Of a DNA stretch of 63,116 nucleotides, positions 7,484-14,927 are shown piece after piece. The notes beneath the pieces were generated by a model that was not told where the DNA came from, did no database searches, and was given only the letters and a program-made list of their open reading frames with translations. The position numbers and the translations under genes were made by a program. Each line of letters begins with the position of its first letter. Position 1 is the stretch's first letter. The stretch is from a virus: the IMG/VR virus record IMGVR_UViG_3300004369_000014, positions 1-63,116 of that record, one strand, 5' to 3'.

Positions 7484-8277
7484 TGGTCGTACGCTCGTTG
7501 GAAGACTCGTCTGGCTTCAAATTGTTTCTCGTCGACAAGTCTACTAAAGTCGTCGTAAACGCGGTCCATCCATATCTTGCCTTTTTGGTAGCCAAATTCG
7601 TTTACATCTCTCGGAACTATGTTTCTCTCTGGGTCTGGAGAACCATGACCATACCAAGAAACGTAAGAAAGTCTAGTCCCAGAAGTCACGGTCTTCACGC
7701 AATGAGTCCCGACGTAGTTCGATGGAAACATAAGAGTTTCACCAGCGCGCAGCTCTACCTCTAAGTCGTAGTACTCAAAGTACATATTTCCGCCGGAAAA
7801 ATCGTCGTTTATCACAGATGTAGAAGACACGACGTGCTGAACTGCCGCTTGGTCTTTTGGCGTAGTTCCTGGCCTGTAATTAACGTCGTTATCGCTGTGT
7901 GAACCTAACGAGCACCCCGCTTGATACACGGAGACGTGACCTATAGTTCTCCACCAGATTGATCTAAGAGCGTCTTGGTAGACTCCAAGGTACAAAAGCA
8001 ACGTCTGATAGTTGGCTTCTTCAAGTTTTTCTACAAAGTTCTTGTCAAGATTGTCATATATGCGCGTGGGAATAGAAAAGATGTGCTCAACTGGAACTAC
8101 ATGATGACTTTTGTTAATTCCGTGAAGTAAGTTACCTTCACTGTCGTAAACAAACTCGTAGTTGTCTTGAAATGATCTTTCAGTCTCGTCGTGAAGTTTT
8201 TGTATTTCTTCGTCTAAAACTTCAAAACAAGACGAGAACTTTACTATTCCAGGGGCTAGTACAGTAGTCTCAATCAT
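7480..8277 (-). CDS. 2OG-Fe(II) oxygenase, WW-GH subgroup (copy 6)
   Basis: 265 residues from ATG at 8277; an upstream GTG at 8304 in frame would add nine residues but lies inside the preceding gene. Ligands H127 and D129 (SHSDND), H192 (THCV), R202 (GTRLSYVSW). IWWRTIGHVSVYQAG and SNYVGTHCV put it in the same subgroup as copies 3, 4 and 7, and HSDNDVNYR closely resembles HNDNDTNYR of copy 7, so these two are probably a recent tandem duplication. The start overlaps the stop of copy 7 by eight bases. It is convergent with copy 5. Confidence 0.85.
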   Translation of the reverse strand: MIETTVLAPGIVKFSSCFEVLDEEIQKLHDETERSFQDNYEFVYDSEGNLLHGINKSHHVVPVEHIFSIPTRIYDNLDKNFVEKLEEANYQTLLLYLGVYQDALRSIWWRTIGHVSVYQAGCSLGSHSDNDVNYRPGTTPKDQAAVQHVVSSTSVINDDFSGGNMYFEYYDLEVELRAGETLMFPSNYVGTHCVKTVTSGTRLSYVSWYGHGSPDPERNIVPRDVNEFGYQKGKIWMDRVYDDFSRLVDEKQFEARRVFQRAYDH

Positions 8278-9241
8278 ACGGCATGTACGTTCCGGAGGCC
8301 TCACCTTCGAACGCTCTGTCCTGCGTCTTTATCGTACTAGCATGAAACCCAAGAAGTAGATCTCGTTGAAGATCGTAATCTGAGTGCCCAGAGTCTACAA
8401 ACTTTTCATGATCTTGATGAATGAAAGGAAAATACACTGGAGGAAGCCAGTCAACACTTTCTGTTGACTCGACGATCTCCCCGTCGTGCACCATGCCGTG
8501 GCCGTACTGCGCTAGATACGTGTACCTTTCGCCGCTTTCTACCTTTGTCACAGCGTGAGTTCCGACATAGTTTGCAGGAAAAAACACGATGTCGCCGACA
8601 TCTGGCTTTATAAGAACATTAGCGTACGGGAAGTAAAATTCTCCACCTTCGTAATTGTCGTTTAGATACACAAGGGCGTTGACTACTTGGTACATCGCGA
8701 CTTCTCGTTGAGTGAAGTATCTTTGCCCGTCTTTGGTTCTGTAGTTCGTGTCGTTGTCGTTGTGTATTCCAAGCGACGCGCCGGGCACGTACTTTAAAAC
8801 GTGTCCGCGGTTTTTCCACCAAAGAGTATTGATGATCATTGGAAAAAGATCTGTGTATCTAATTAGACAACGGTACAGAGACTTTTCTGTTTCTTCAAAG
8901 AAATTAGCGATGTCGTCAGTGGTGTAGTCTTCTACTGGACCAGGCATTCCGTAGCCGCCAAGTCTCATTGGGAGACCTAAGAGCATCTCGTATGGGAACT
9001 CTCGTCCTTCTCCGTCGAGACAGTACTTCTCTCCGCCTTCTCGTTCACGTATGTCAAAACCGCATGACGGGACATACGCATGCTCGTCGATATATGGGAG
9101 AATCTTGTCTTGCTGCACGTCTACAACGGAATGAAACTGAATAATTCCAGATCCGTGGTTCGTGTAGCGAGTAGAGGCGATCTTTTCAACGTCGCCGTCA
9201 GCAAGTTTGCTGATCTCATATCTTCTTTTCGCGCTAATCAT
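8270..9241 (-). CDS. 2OG-Fe(II) oxygenase, WW-GH subgroup (copy 7)
   Basis: 323 residues. Ligands H160 and D162 (IHNDND), H229 (THAV), R239 (GERYTYLAQYGHG). Core strand LNDNYEGGEFYFPY. LWWKNRGHVLKYVPGASLG marks the subgroup. The N-terminal 130 residues and the 60-residue C-terminal tail are longer than in its neighbour, copy 6. The ATG follows the stop of the methyltransferase-like gene by one base, so the two are likely translated from one leftward mRNA starting near 11881. Hydroxylase with unknown substrate. Confidence 0.85.
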   Translation of the reverse strand: MISAKRRYEISKLADGDVEKIASTRYTNHGSGIIQFHSVVDVQQDKILPYIDEHAYVPSCGFDIREREGGEKYCLDGEGREFPYEMLLGLPMRLGGYGMPGPVEDYTTDDIANFFEETEKSLYRCLIRYTDLFPMIINTLWWKNRGHVLKYVPGASLGIHNDNDTNYRTKDGQRYFTQREVAMYQVVNALVYLNDNYEGGEFYFPYANVLIKPDVGDIVFFPANYVGTHAVTKVESGERYTYLAQYGHGMVHDGEIVESTESVDWLPPVYFPFIHQDHEKFVDSGHSDYDLQRDLLLGFHASTIKTQDRAFEGEASGTYMPYD

Positions 9242-9242
9242 G

Positions 9243-10025
9243 CTATGCCGTCCTAATGCAGACCAAAGATCCCCAGTCTATCGGCACGTGATAAGAATCA
9301 TAGTCTTGTCTTGAGTTTGCGTATCTGTTTACATCACTATGTGCTCTTGTGTGCACGGCGAGGCTGTCGTCGTACATTCTTCCTTGGCCACTCGCGTCGC
9401 GAATAACTAGGAATCCACCGATCTTGACACTATCCATTAGAGTAGCTAAAAATCTAGTGTCGACGTCTAAAACCTCATTTACGTGAACAGAAATAAGGTC
9501 AAACGACTTATCAGTATCTCCAGAGTAGATGTCTTGAACGTCAACTACAGAGTAACCAAAGTCTCCGTAGGTCGTTGAACGCGCGGTCGGGAAGAAAAAT
9601 GTTTCCTGGTAAAACAAGTGGTTGTTGTTGATCAACGTGACGCTGTAGTCGCTACTTGCCAGCATTTTCTGTCTAAACAAGAATGGAGAGCCAGCAGATA
9701 CTAAAACGTCTATCTTCTGCCCGTCTACCGCTTTAGTCGAAAGAGACTTACTAAGCAGCGACTCAAACATCGTCTGAAACGCCATACTCGACCAGACGTG
9801 CGCTAGAACGTCGTATTCAGCTTGGCTGACTATTTCAAAGTCAAGTGCATCTACGTCTCCGCCAATAGCCATCACTCTTTTGTCGATATTAGCGTTCTCA
9901 TTGTGCTGTACGATGTTTAACGCGTAGTCCACCATCATGGTCTGATCAGCGTCGGAAAAGTCGTCTATCCCACAGTTTGTGAAGTGTCTAGCGACTCTCA
10001 TTCTTTCGACTATAGAGTTATTCAT
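9243..10025 (-). CDS. Unassigned protein, weakly methyltransferase-like
   Basis: 260 residues. The second half has a run that looks like strands 4 and 5 of a class I SAM-dependent methyltransferase: FDLISVHVNEVLD, a helix, then KIGGFLVIRDAS. Strand 1 may be KIDVLVSAGSPF but the normal GxGxG loop is not there, so SAM binding is uncertain. I do not recognise a named family. Position directly upstream of two oxygenase genes, with one base between, suggests it acts in the same pathway. It overlaps the upstream small gene by ATGA (10022-10025). Confidence 0.55.
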   Translation of the reverse strand: MNNSIVERMRVARHFTNCGIDDFSDADQTMMVDYALNIVQHNENANIDKRVMAIGGDVDALDFEIVSQAEYDVLAHVWSSMAFQTMFESLLSKSLSTKAVDGQKIDVLVSAGSPFLFRQKMLASSDYSVTLINNNHLFYQETFFFPTARSTTYGDFGYSVVDVQDIYSGDTDKSFDLISVHVNEVLDVDTRFLATLMDSVKIGGFLVIRDASGQGRMYDDSLAVHTRAHSDVNRYANSRQDYDSYHVPIDWGSLVCIRTA

Positions 10026-10399
10026 AGCGACCCCTGATACTCCGCAAGACGACGTTTTCTATACGACCGGCGAGCAGTTAAGGCAAGTATTCCATTTTTC
10101 TTGAATATGAAATCGTTAGAGCCAGTCTTCGGTTTTTCTTTCCACTCATAGGTAGTGTCTTCGGGGTAGTCTCCTGCCATGTCTTCTGTCACGCGTGTCA
10201 CCATTGTCGTCGAGGTTCTTCCGTGAAAAAAGACAGAATCAATTGCAGAGATGATGTCATCTATTACATACTGCGTTGGGTTTGACCCGTCTAGTCCGCA
10301 GATAAAGCAGATCTTCGAAAGTTGACGTTCTTGCCATGACAAATCGGCAGACGCGTCGTAGCTAGAGTAGTTTGGAGTAGAAGATTGACGAATAGTCAT
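10022..10399 (-). CDS. Hypothetical protein (125 aa)
   Basis: Not recognised. It has a predicted helical first half with a single CFIC pair (residues about 31-34), a HGRTSTT stretch, and a very basic C-terminus (RRSYRKRRLAEYQG) which could bind nucleic acid or an acidic partner. The gene is in a tight leftward run with 2- to 4-base spacings or overlaps. Codon use and compact packing support it being real. Confidence 0.6.
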   Translation of the reverse strand: MTIRQSSTPNYSSYDASADLSWQERQLSKICFICGLDGSNPTQYVIDDIISAIDSVFFHGRTSTTMVTRVTEDMAGDYPEDTTYEWKEKPKTGSNDFIFKKNGILALTARRSYRKRRLAEYQGSL

Positions 10400-10401
10400 C
10401 G

Positions 10402-10653
10402 CTATCTCCTGTACTCTTCGGAGACGTCTTCGTCAGGGTCAAACAGAGTACCGCAATAGATAAGTGTGTTGTCTAGCACGAACACTCTTGACCTTACTTC
10501 TTTGTCGTAGACAATAATGTCTTTATTTCTGTCGATGTCTGACACCGGATCGTACCCGAGCATTTGGCTAGCTATGCGTCTATTCTGCGCATTTGCCGTA
10601 TCAGTTCTTCTTTCTTTAGGTCTTTCATTGAATCTGCTGTTCACGAATTTCAC
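10402..10653 (-). CDS. Hypothetical protein (83 aa)
   Basis: Not recognised. GTG start at 10653 overlapping the upstream stop as GTGA. The N-terminus is basic (NERPKERRTD), followed by an Asp-rich centre (DIDRNKDIIVYDKE) and an acidic end (DPDEDVSEEYRR). RIASQMLGYDP resembles a short helix-turn but no DNA-binding family can be named. Part of the small-protein operon read leftward from about 11881. Confidence 0.55.
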   Translation of the reverse strand: MKFVNSRFNERPKERRTDTANAQNRRIASQMLGYDPVSDIDRNKDIIVYDKEVRSRVFVLDNTLIYCGTLFDPDEDVSEEYRR

Positions 10654-10865
10654 GACGACGTTAGCCCCTCTAGGACCGCGGCCTGCTCTTTTAGCGCTAC
10701 GTACGAAGGGTACGAAGGGTGGTTTTCGTCAACTGGTATCACCATCGACCCCGACACTTCTTCTGCGACCATGCCAACAAGCAACGTGACTGTGTAGATC
10801 GAGTACTCGAGAAACTCTATGGCTTCTCTCTTAGCCTCTGCTATTTGTTCTGCTGTTAGAGCCAT
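10650..10865 (-). CDS. Hypothetical small protein (71 aa)
   Basis: Not recognised. ATG at 10865 is chosen over an in-frame GTG at 10877 because GGAGGAAATA lies just before the ATG and would be inside the coding region otherwise. The protein begins with a helical ALTAEQIAEAKREAIEFLEYSIY and continues with a hydrophobic YTVTLLVGMVAEEV that is too short and polar to be a sure membrane segment. Small leftward gene in the 9243-11852 run. Confidence 0.55.
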   Translation of the reverse strand: MALTAEQIAEAKREAIEFLEYSIYTVTLLVGMVAEEVSGSMVIPVDENHPSYPSYVALKEQAAVLEGLTSS

Positions 10866-10881
10866 TATTTCCTCCACGCTG

Positions 10882-11076
10882 TCATTTCTCGTCTAGTGTC
10901 TGTAATTCATTGTAGCATGAAGCCGCATGAAGAACTAGACTATTTCTCGTGCGAGATCGTGAAAACTTAGAAAGGTCTTCTTCTTTTAGCCCAAGAAGAT
11001 GACAAACTGAGCTCACTTGATTTTGCAACCAAACTTTATGATGTTCATTGTTGTAGTGCATCTTTTCTTCTTTCAT
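10882..11076 (-). CDS. Hypothetical small protein, possible distant member of the paralogous set
   Basis: About 64 residues from ATG 11076; a TTG at 11088 and an ATG at 11061 are alternatives and no strong ribosome site decides. CHLLGLKEEDLSKF sits where the three upstream neighbours have their LG-x-D/N-P-x-x-I signature, so it may be a decayed relative, but Pro and Trp are missing. Helical, charged, no known family. Confidence 0.5.
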   Translation of the reverse strand: MKEEKMHYNNEHHKVWLQNQVSSVCHLLGLKEEDLSKFSRSRTRNSLVLHAASCYNELQTLDEK

Positions 11077-11080
11077 CTTT

Positions 11081-11320
11081 CTATTCAAGAGACTGCTGAC
11101 GAAGTTTCAGTGCTCGCAATCTTCCAAGCTGATATTCCAGTTCTCTAGCTCTGTCCAAGTATTTTTCAAGAATCTCGCTGTCACCGACAGTCCACGTAAT
11201 CGGGATATTCTCGGGATCTAGCCCAATGCGCAGACAGAGATCAAACACCTCGAGCTCTACTGTAGCGATTGTCTTCGCTAAGTGAGTTATCTGTTTTCCT
11301 TTTGGGATGTTGAGTTCCAT
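11081..11320 (-). CDS. Small paralogous protein A (LG-x-DP-x-x-I-x-x-x-W family)
   Basis: 79 residues. A helical protein with LRIGLDPENIPITW (residues about 30-43), the signature shared with the next two upstream genes. The second half is a long charged helix (EKYLDRARELEYQLGRLRALK), likely a coiled coil. The ATG follows GAGGACACT. No database family comes to mind; the three copies must derive from tandem duplication. A small helical hairpin binding a phage or host protein is one possibility. Confidence 0.65.
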   Translation of the reverse strand: MELNIPKGKQITHLAKTIATVELEVFDLCLRIGLDPENIPITWTVGDSEILEKYLDRARELEYQLGRLRALKLRQQSLE

Positions 11321-11341
11321 AGTGTCCTCTACAGTAGACTA

Positions 11342-11581
11342 TTAGCCTAGCAATGCGGCACGAGATGTTTGCAGCTCAGCAATTCTGTCTCTAATTTCTA
11401 CTATTTTATTAACCAGTCTTTGCTGCTCTTCTGGGTACTCTGCAGTAGGCCATGACTCGGAGATATCAGAAGGATCTACACCTAGCAAAAGAGAGTGACG
11501 AAAGAGATCTACGTCTAAAGACTGTAGAACTTCATCAATGATTTCTATCTTTTCCGACGCGTCGATAGATATTTCAATCAT
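11342..11581 (-). CDS. Small paralogous protein B
   Basis: 79 residues. LLLGVDPSDISESW (about 31-44) is the shared signature; the flanks are helical, with EEQQRLVNKIVEIRDRIAELQTSR as a probable coiled coil. Same length as protein A and same order of elements. The ATG follows GGAGAG at a usual distance. Function unknown. Confidence 0.65.
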   Translation of the reverse strand: MIEISIDASEKIEIIDEVLQSLDVDLFRHSLLLGVDPSDISESWPTAEYPEEQQRLVNKIVEIRDRIAELQTSRAALLG

Positions 11582-11582
11582 C

Positions 11583-11852
11583 TTACTGACTCTCCAACTT
11601 AGAACGAGTTTCTACCAATCTTTTGTTCGCGGCGAGGGCTTCTACAAGTTGTTCTGCTACGTCAACTGCCTCCACGTCTTCTCCCGGGGCCCAAGTATAG
11701 TCGATGGAGCTCGGGTTAATCCCTAGATAGAGACAGTACTTGTAAATGTCTTTTTGGTTATCAAGCAGCAAGTCATTAACTATCTCGAGCTTTTTCTGCA
11801 CGACCATAGCCGGGATCGCCCCTACTTTTGCCTCTATCGAGTCATCAGTCAT
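11583..11852 (-). CDS. Small paralogous protein C, first gene of the leftward run
   Basis: 89 residues. YLGINPSSIDYTW (about 42-54) is the shared signature; an extra ten residues are present at the N-terminus compared with A and B. The last third is helical (VAEQLVEALAANKRLVETRSKLE). GGAGAC precedes the ATG. It is the promoter-proximal gene of the 11852-to-7480 leftward unit, behind an extended -10 element at 11888-11893. Confidence 0.65.
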   Translation of the reverse strand: MTDDSIEAKVGAIPAMVVQKKLEIVNDLLLDNQKDIYKYCLYLGINPSSIDYTWAPGEDVEAVDVAEQLVEALAANKRLVETRSKLESQ

Positions 11853-12041
11853 CTCAACGTCTCCAAATCGACACGGTCAACAACGAAATTATACCACTAC
11901 GCGCGTGATGCTACCGTGAGTTTGACGTCGACTAGCTCTCTTGAGCAGGCGCTCGATGTGATAGTATTTCATTGAAAACTCTAGAAGAGTCTGGTCTTCT
12001 GCGGCCTGCAAAGAAGTAGAGACTGACGAAGGAGCATTATA
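11853..12041. other. Divergent intergenic region
   Basis: This 189-base gap separates the leftward small genes from the rightward tail-fibre genes and must hold promoters for both. The leftward one is clear (11888-11893). For the right side I see only a poor candidate (TTGAGC near 11940 with TAGTAT 15 bases on). The rightward gene has a good ribosome site, GAAGGAG, before 12042. No RNA gene is visible. Confidence 0.5.
11888..11893 (-). promoter_or_regulatory. Extended -10 promoter for the leftward small-gene/oxygenase unit
   Basis: On the - strand the sequence reads TGGTATAAT: a perfect TATAAT with the TGn extension. No good -35 hexamer is present at 16-18 bases, which is normal for extended -10 promoters. 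The start of transcription would be near 11881, about 29 bases before the ATG at 11852. Confidence 0.6.
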
Positions 12042-12527
12042 ATGGCTATACAGATTAAAGTACGCCGAGGTACGGCGTCCGAATGGACTTCTGCAGATCC
12101 TACACTTGCCGCGGGAGAGATTGGCGCAGAGACAGATACTTCAAAGTTGAAGGTTGGTGATGGATCAACCGCTTGGTCGTCTCTCGCGTACACAGCAGCA
12201 GACGCATCTGCAGCGTATTCGTCCGTGAACACGCAGGCTGGCACGACCTATACTTTTTCTTCCGGTGACGCTACGTCTTTGACGTCGTTTACGTCTTCCT
12301 CGGCGGTTACAGCAACAATACCGCCAAACTCCTCAGTCGCGTTTGCAGTAGGTTCACGTATTGATCTGATACAAAAGGGTACTGGAGAGGTGACAATTGC
12401 CGCTGGAGCAGGTGTTACCGTCAACTCCACCGCGTTGTTCAAGACTCGGACTCAGTACAGCATAATTTCTGCAATTAAACTTGCAACAGATGAATGGGTG
12501 CTTACTGGAGACCTAAAGGTTGTGTAG
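12042..12527 (+). CDS. Tail fibre-like protein with an MTD-type N-terminal motif
   Basis: 161 residues. The first 50 residues (KVRRGTASEWTSADPTLAAGEIG, then KVGDGSTAWSSL) are the trimerising N-terminal motif found in the major tropism determinant and many fibre proteins: RRGT followed by LxxGExGxxxDTxxLKxGDGxTxWxxL. The rest is a small Ser/Thr/Gly-rich beta domain like those that close short fibres. It is likely a structural protein attached to the tail or virion, perhaps for receptor binding. It is followed directly (TAG then ATG) by the next gene. Confidence 0.75.
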   Translation: MAIQIKVRRGTASEWTSADPTLAAGEIGAETDTSKLKVGDGSTAWSSLAYTAADASAAYSSVNTQAGTTYTFSSGDATSLTSFTSSSAVTATIPPNSSVAFAVGSRIDLIQKGTGEVTIAAGAGVTVNSTALFKTRTQYSIISAIKLATDEWVLTGDLKVV

Positions 12528-13079
12528 ATGAGATCAGTCGGCCCAATTTCTTCTGCGTCTACGACCAGAAACGCCTATGCGCACGGCAGAAAACGTTTTT
12601 CATTCAATAGCGCAGTCAAGGCGGCAGTACACGACGAGACGACAGGGACAACGTACGTCGCCGGAGGCTTTACTAATGTAACGGAGATCACGCAGATATC
12701 CACTAGACTAGCAGCGATCACTGGCCTTGGTGCGGAAGCGTATGCGTACGATCTAGACGTTCAGAATGGCATAGTGTACGTAGTCACTCCGGACGGGCTT
12801 GGAGGATTCTATATCGGCGGATCGTTTACGTCGATAAATAACGAATCTAAGTATAGACTAGCGCACTTCGATAGCTACGGAAGACTAGACTCTACATTCA
12901 ACCCAGAATTTTCTGGTGACGTACGTACTGTTGCTGTCTTAGACGACAACGACGAAGTAATGATCATTCAACCAATGAACCCAGACACTGGAGAAAACTG
13001 GGAGTCAGAAGAATTGGCGATGGAGTTTGCAGAAAGATACATGACGCCACCTCCGCCAGAAGAACCTCAGTCCGAGTAG
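12528..13079 (+). CDS. Delta-60-repeat-like protein, probably tail associated
   Basis: 183 residues. GGFYIGGSFTSINNES followed by RLAHFDSYGRLDSTFNP (residues about 86-126) matches a delta-60-type beta repeat, in which GGxF and LDxxFNP bracket short strands; a degenerate earlier copy is VAGGFTNVTE. The C-terminal MIIQPMNPDTGENWESEELAMEFAERY and Pro-rich end resemble small tail-fibre accessory proteins. Its ATG abuts the stop of the MTD-like gene. A fibre or its assembly protein is the most likely role. Confidence 0.6.
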   Translation: MRSVGPISSASTTRNAYAHGRKRFSFNSAVKAAVHDETTGTTYVAGGFTNVTEITQISTRLAAITGLGAEAYAYDLDVQNGIVYVVTPDGLGGFYIGGSFTSINNESKYRLAHFDSYGRLDSTFNPEFSGDVRTVAVLDDNDEVMIIQPMNPDTGENWESEELAMEFAERYMTPPPPEEPQSE

Positions 13080-13158
13080 ACAAAATAGACGTTTTTGTCT
13101 CGTCAAGTGATACTATCTAACAAGTCACACAGACGACAGACACTGACGGAGACACAAC

Positions 13159-13989
13159 TTGATTCTTGGACAAGAACAACAGAAAGAATATCTTTCTAAG
13201 CAATACCCGATGATTGCGACACCGTGTTATGGCGGTCTAGTCCACGAGCCGTATCTTCGTGGAATGACCAGCTTAGCCGGGGCAGCAGCAGGTATTGGTC
13301 TTGCTGTGAACATGGCAACGATAGTGAATGAAAGTCTGGTCACTAGAGCTCGTAATGAACTCGTTAAGTACCTTACGATGACTAACTGCACTCATCTTTT
13401 CTTTATCGACGCAGACATATCATTTACACCAGATGACGTAATTAGAACTATTCTTCACGACAAGGACGTAGTTGTAGGCGCGTATCCGCTTAAGAAAGTG
13501 AGATGGGACCAAATAGATACGTCCAAAGCAAGGTCTGCAGAGGATGTGCAGCGAATGGCCACGGACTATGTCATCAACATTAAATTTGCCGATGACAAGC
13601 AAAAAGAGACTGGACAAGTTCCAGTTGTTGATGGTCTGATTGAGGTACACGACGCTGGCACTGGTTTCATGTGTGTTAAGCGTCATGTCATCGAGAAAAT
13701 GATTGAAGCGTACCCGGAGTCTCACTACATGAAGGAACCAAAGCACGTTATACACGAGGGAGATGACTGTAAACGCTGGGCGCTGTTCGATACAATGATC
13801 GACGAGGATAATCGCTACTTGTCGGAAGACTACACCTTCTGCAGACGCTGGCAGATGCTCGGTGGAAAAATTTGGCTAGACCCCACGACTAGACTCTCTC
13901 ACATCGGCACTCACATGTTCGAGGGCCACTCTATGTTTGACATACATCAAACTGATGTCTCAAGCCCGCAAGGACTGATTGGTGGCTGA
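13159..13989 (+). CDS. GT-A-type glycosyltransferase-like protein
   Basis: 276 residues. MIATPCYGG, then ESLVTRARNELVKYL, then THLFFIDADISF (the DxD metal motif) and DVVVGAYPLKK define a GT2/GT-A nucleotide-sugar transferase fold; GTGFMCVKRHVIEKM and SEDYTFCRRWQMLGGKIWLDP give the acceptor loop and the ED catalytic region. Such proteins in phages modify virion proteins, host surface sugars or DNA bases. The start is TTG at 13159, with CGGAG seven bases before; the next ATG (13210) has no ribosome site. It overlaps the next glycosyltransferase and follows two fibre genes, so glycosylation of tail proteins is possible. Confidence 0.75.
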   Translation: MILGQEQQKEYLSKQYPMIATPCYGGLVHEPYLRGMTSLAGAAAGIGLAVNMATIVNESLVTRARNELVKYLTMTNCTHLFFIDADISFTPDDVIRTILHDKDVVVGAYPLKKVRWDQIDTSKARSAEDVQRMATDYVINIKFADDKQKETGQVPVVDGLIEVHDAGTGFMCVKRHVIEKMIEAYPESHYMKEPKHVIHEGDDCKRWALFDTMIDEDNRYLSEDYTFCRRWQMLGGKIWLDPTTRLSHIGTHMFEGHSMFDIHQTDVSSPQGLIGG

Positions 13990-14887
13990 GCCTCTAGGCG
14001 GCACCGAGCTGCAACGAAATTGGCTTCTTAGCAATCTTCCTAAGCACATTACAGACAGTGTGCAGCTAATCTGTAGACCAGACGACCTAGATATGAGCAA
14101 GAAGAGGGTTCTGTGGGTGCAGGACATGCCTCTAGATGTTCCGTTTCTTACAGACGAAAAATCAAGATCGTTGTTTTCAAAGATCGTCTTTGTCTCCGCG
14201 TGGCAGCAAATGGTGTTTAATCTCAATGCGGGGGTGCCGTTCTCAGACGGAGTTGTCATAAAGAATGCTGTAGATCCAATACCTAGAACGCAAAAGAGCG
14301 ACGACGTCATACGTCTTGTGTATCATCCAACTCCTCACCGCGGTCTTAAGATTCTTGTACCGGTGTTCGAAAGACTATCTGAGAAGTACGACAACATCCA
14401 TCTCGACGTGTTCTCGAACTTTGACATCTACGCTCGTAGTCACCTAAACGCGCAGTTCGAGACTCTGTATGAACGTTGCCGTCAGCACGACAAGATTACG
14501 TACCATGGTTCACAGCCAAACAGCGTAGTCAGAGACGCGCTTGCTGAGTCGCATATCTTTGCATACCCGAGTATTTGGCGCGAAACGTCGTGCATGTCAG
14601 CCATGGAAGCTATGACTGCTCGATGTATAACCGTTGCTCCAAACTACGGCGCCTTGCCGGAGACTCTAGCAAACTTCAACGTCTCGTATGACTGGACAGA
14701 AGATCAGGGTGCTCATGAGCGTCTCTTCGAAAAGAAACTCGAGCAGGCAATAGAAATGATCGGAAAAGACGAAACCGAAGATTTACTTGACGCTCAGAAA
14801 TCGTATGCTGATCGTTTTTATAGCAAAGAAATTCGTCTTCACCAGTGGGTTGAATTTCTTAGTTTTTTGATACAAGACAACTACTAA
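13982..14887 (+). CDS. GT-B glycosyltransferase (GT4-like)
   Basis: About 301 residues. KIVFVSAWQQMVF in the first half and HRGLKILVPVFERL, KITYHGSQPNSVVRDALAESHIFAYPS and RETSCMSAMEAM in the second are the usual GT4 C-terminal landmarks, including the E-x7-E nucleotide-sugar motif. The N-terminal domain is short for GT4. GTG at 13982 is preferred (AAGGA seven bases before); TTG at 13979 is possible. The 5' end overlaps the upstream GT-A gene. Donor and acceptor are unknown. It ends 40 bases before the convergent WhiB gene; no clear terminator lies between. Confidence 0.75.
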   Translation: MAEPLGGTELQRNWLLSNLPKHITDSVQLICRPDDLDMSKKRVLWVQDMPLDVPFLTDEKSRSLFSKIVFVSAWQQMVFNLNAGVPFSDGVVIKNAVDPIPRTQKSDDVIRLVYHPTPHRGLKILVPVFERLSEKYDNIHLDVFSNFDIYARSHLNAQFETLYERCRQHDKITYHGSQPNSVVRDALAESHIFAYPSIWRETSCMSAMEAMTARCITVAPNYGALPETLANFNVSYDWTEDQGAHERLFEKKLEQAIEMIGKDETEDLLDAQKSYADRFYSKEIRLHQWVEFLSFLIQDNY

Positions 14888-14927
14888 AGTTTTTACACCG
14901 ATATCTTTGGGAAAATTTCGTAGAATG

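Noticed and set aside
13080-13158. AGAC-GTTTTT-GTCT hairpin and TACTAT -10 between fibre and glycosyltransferase genes
   Set aside because: Four-base stem and a 4/6 hexamer without -35 are too weak to call.
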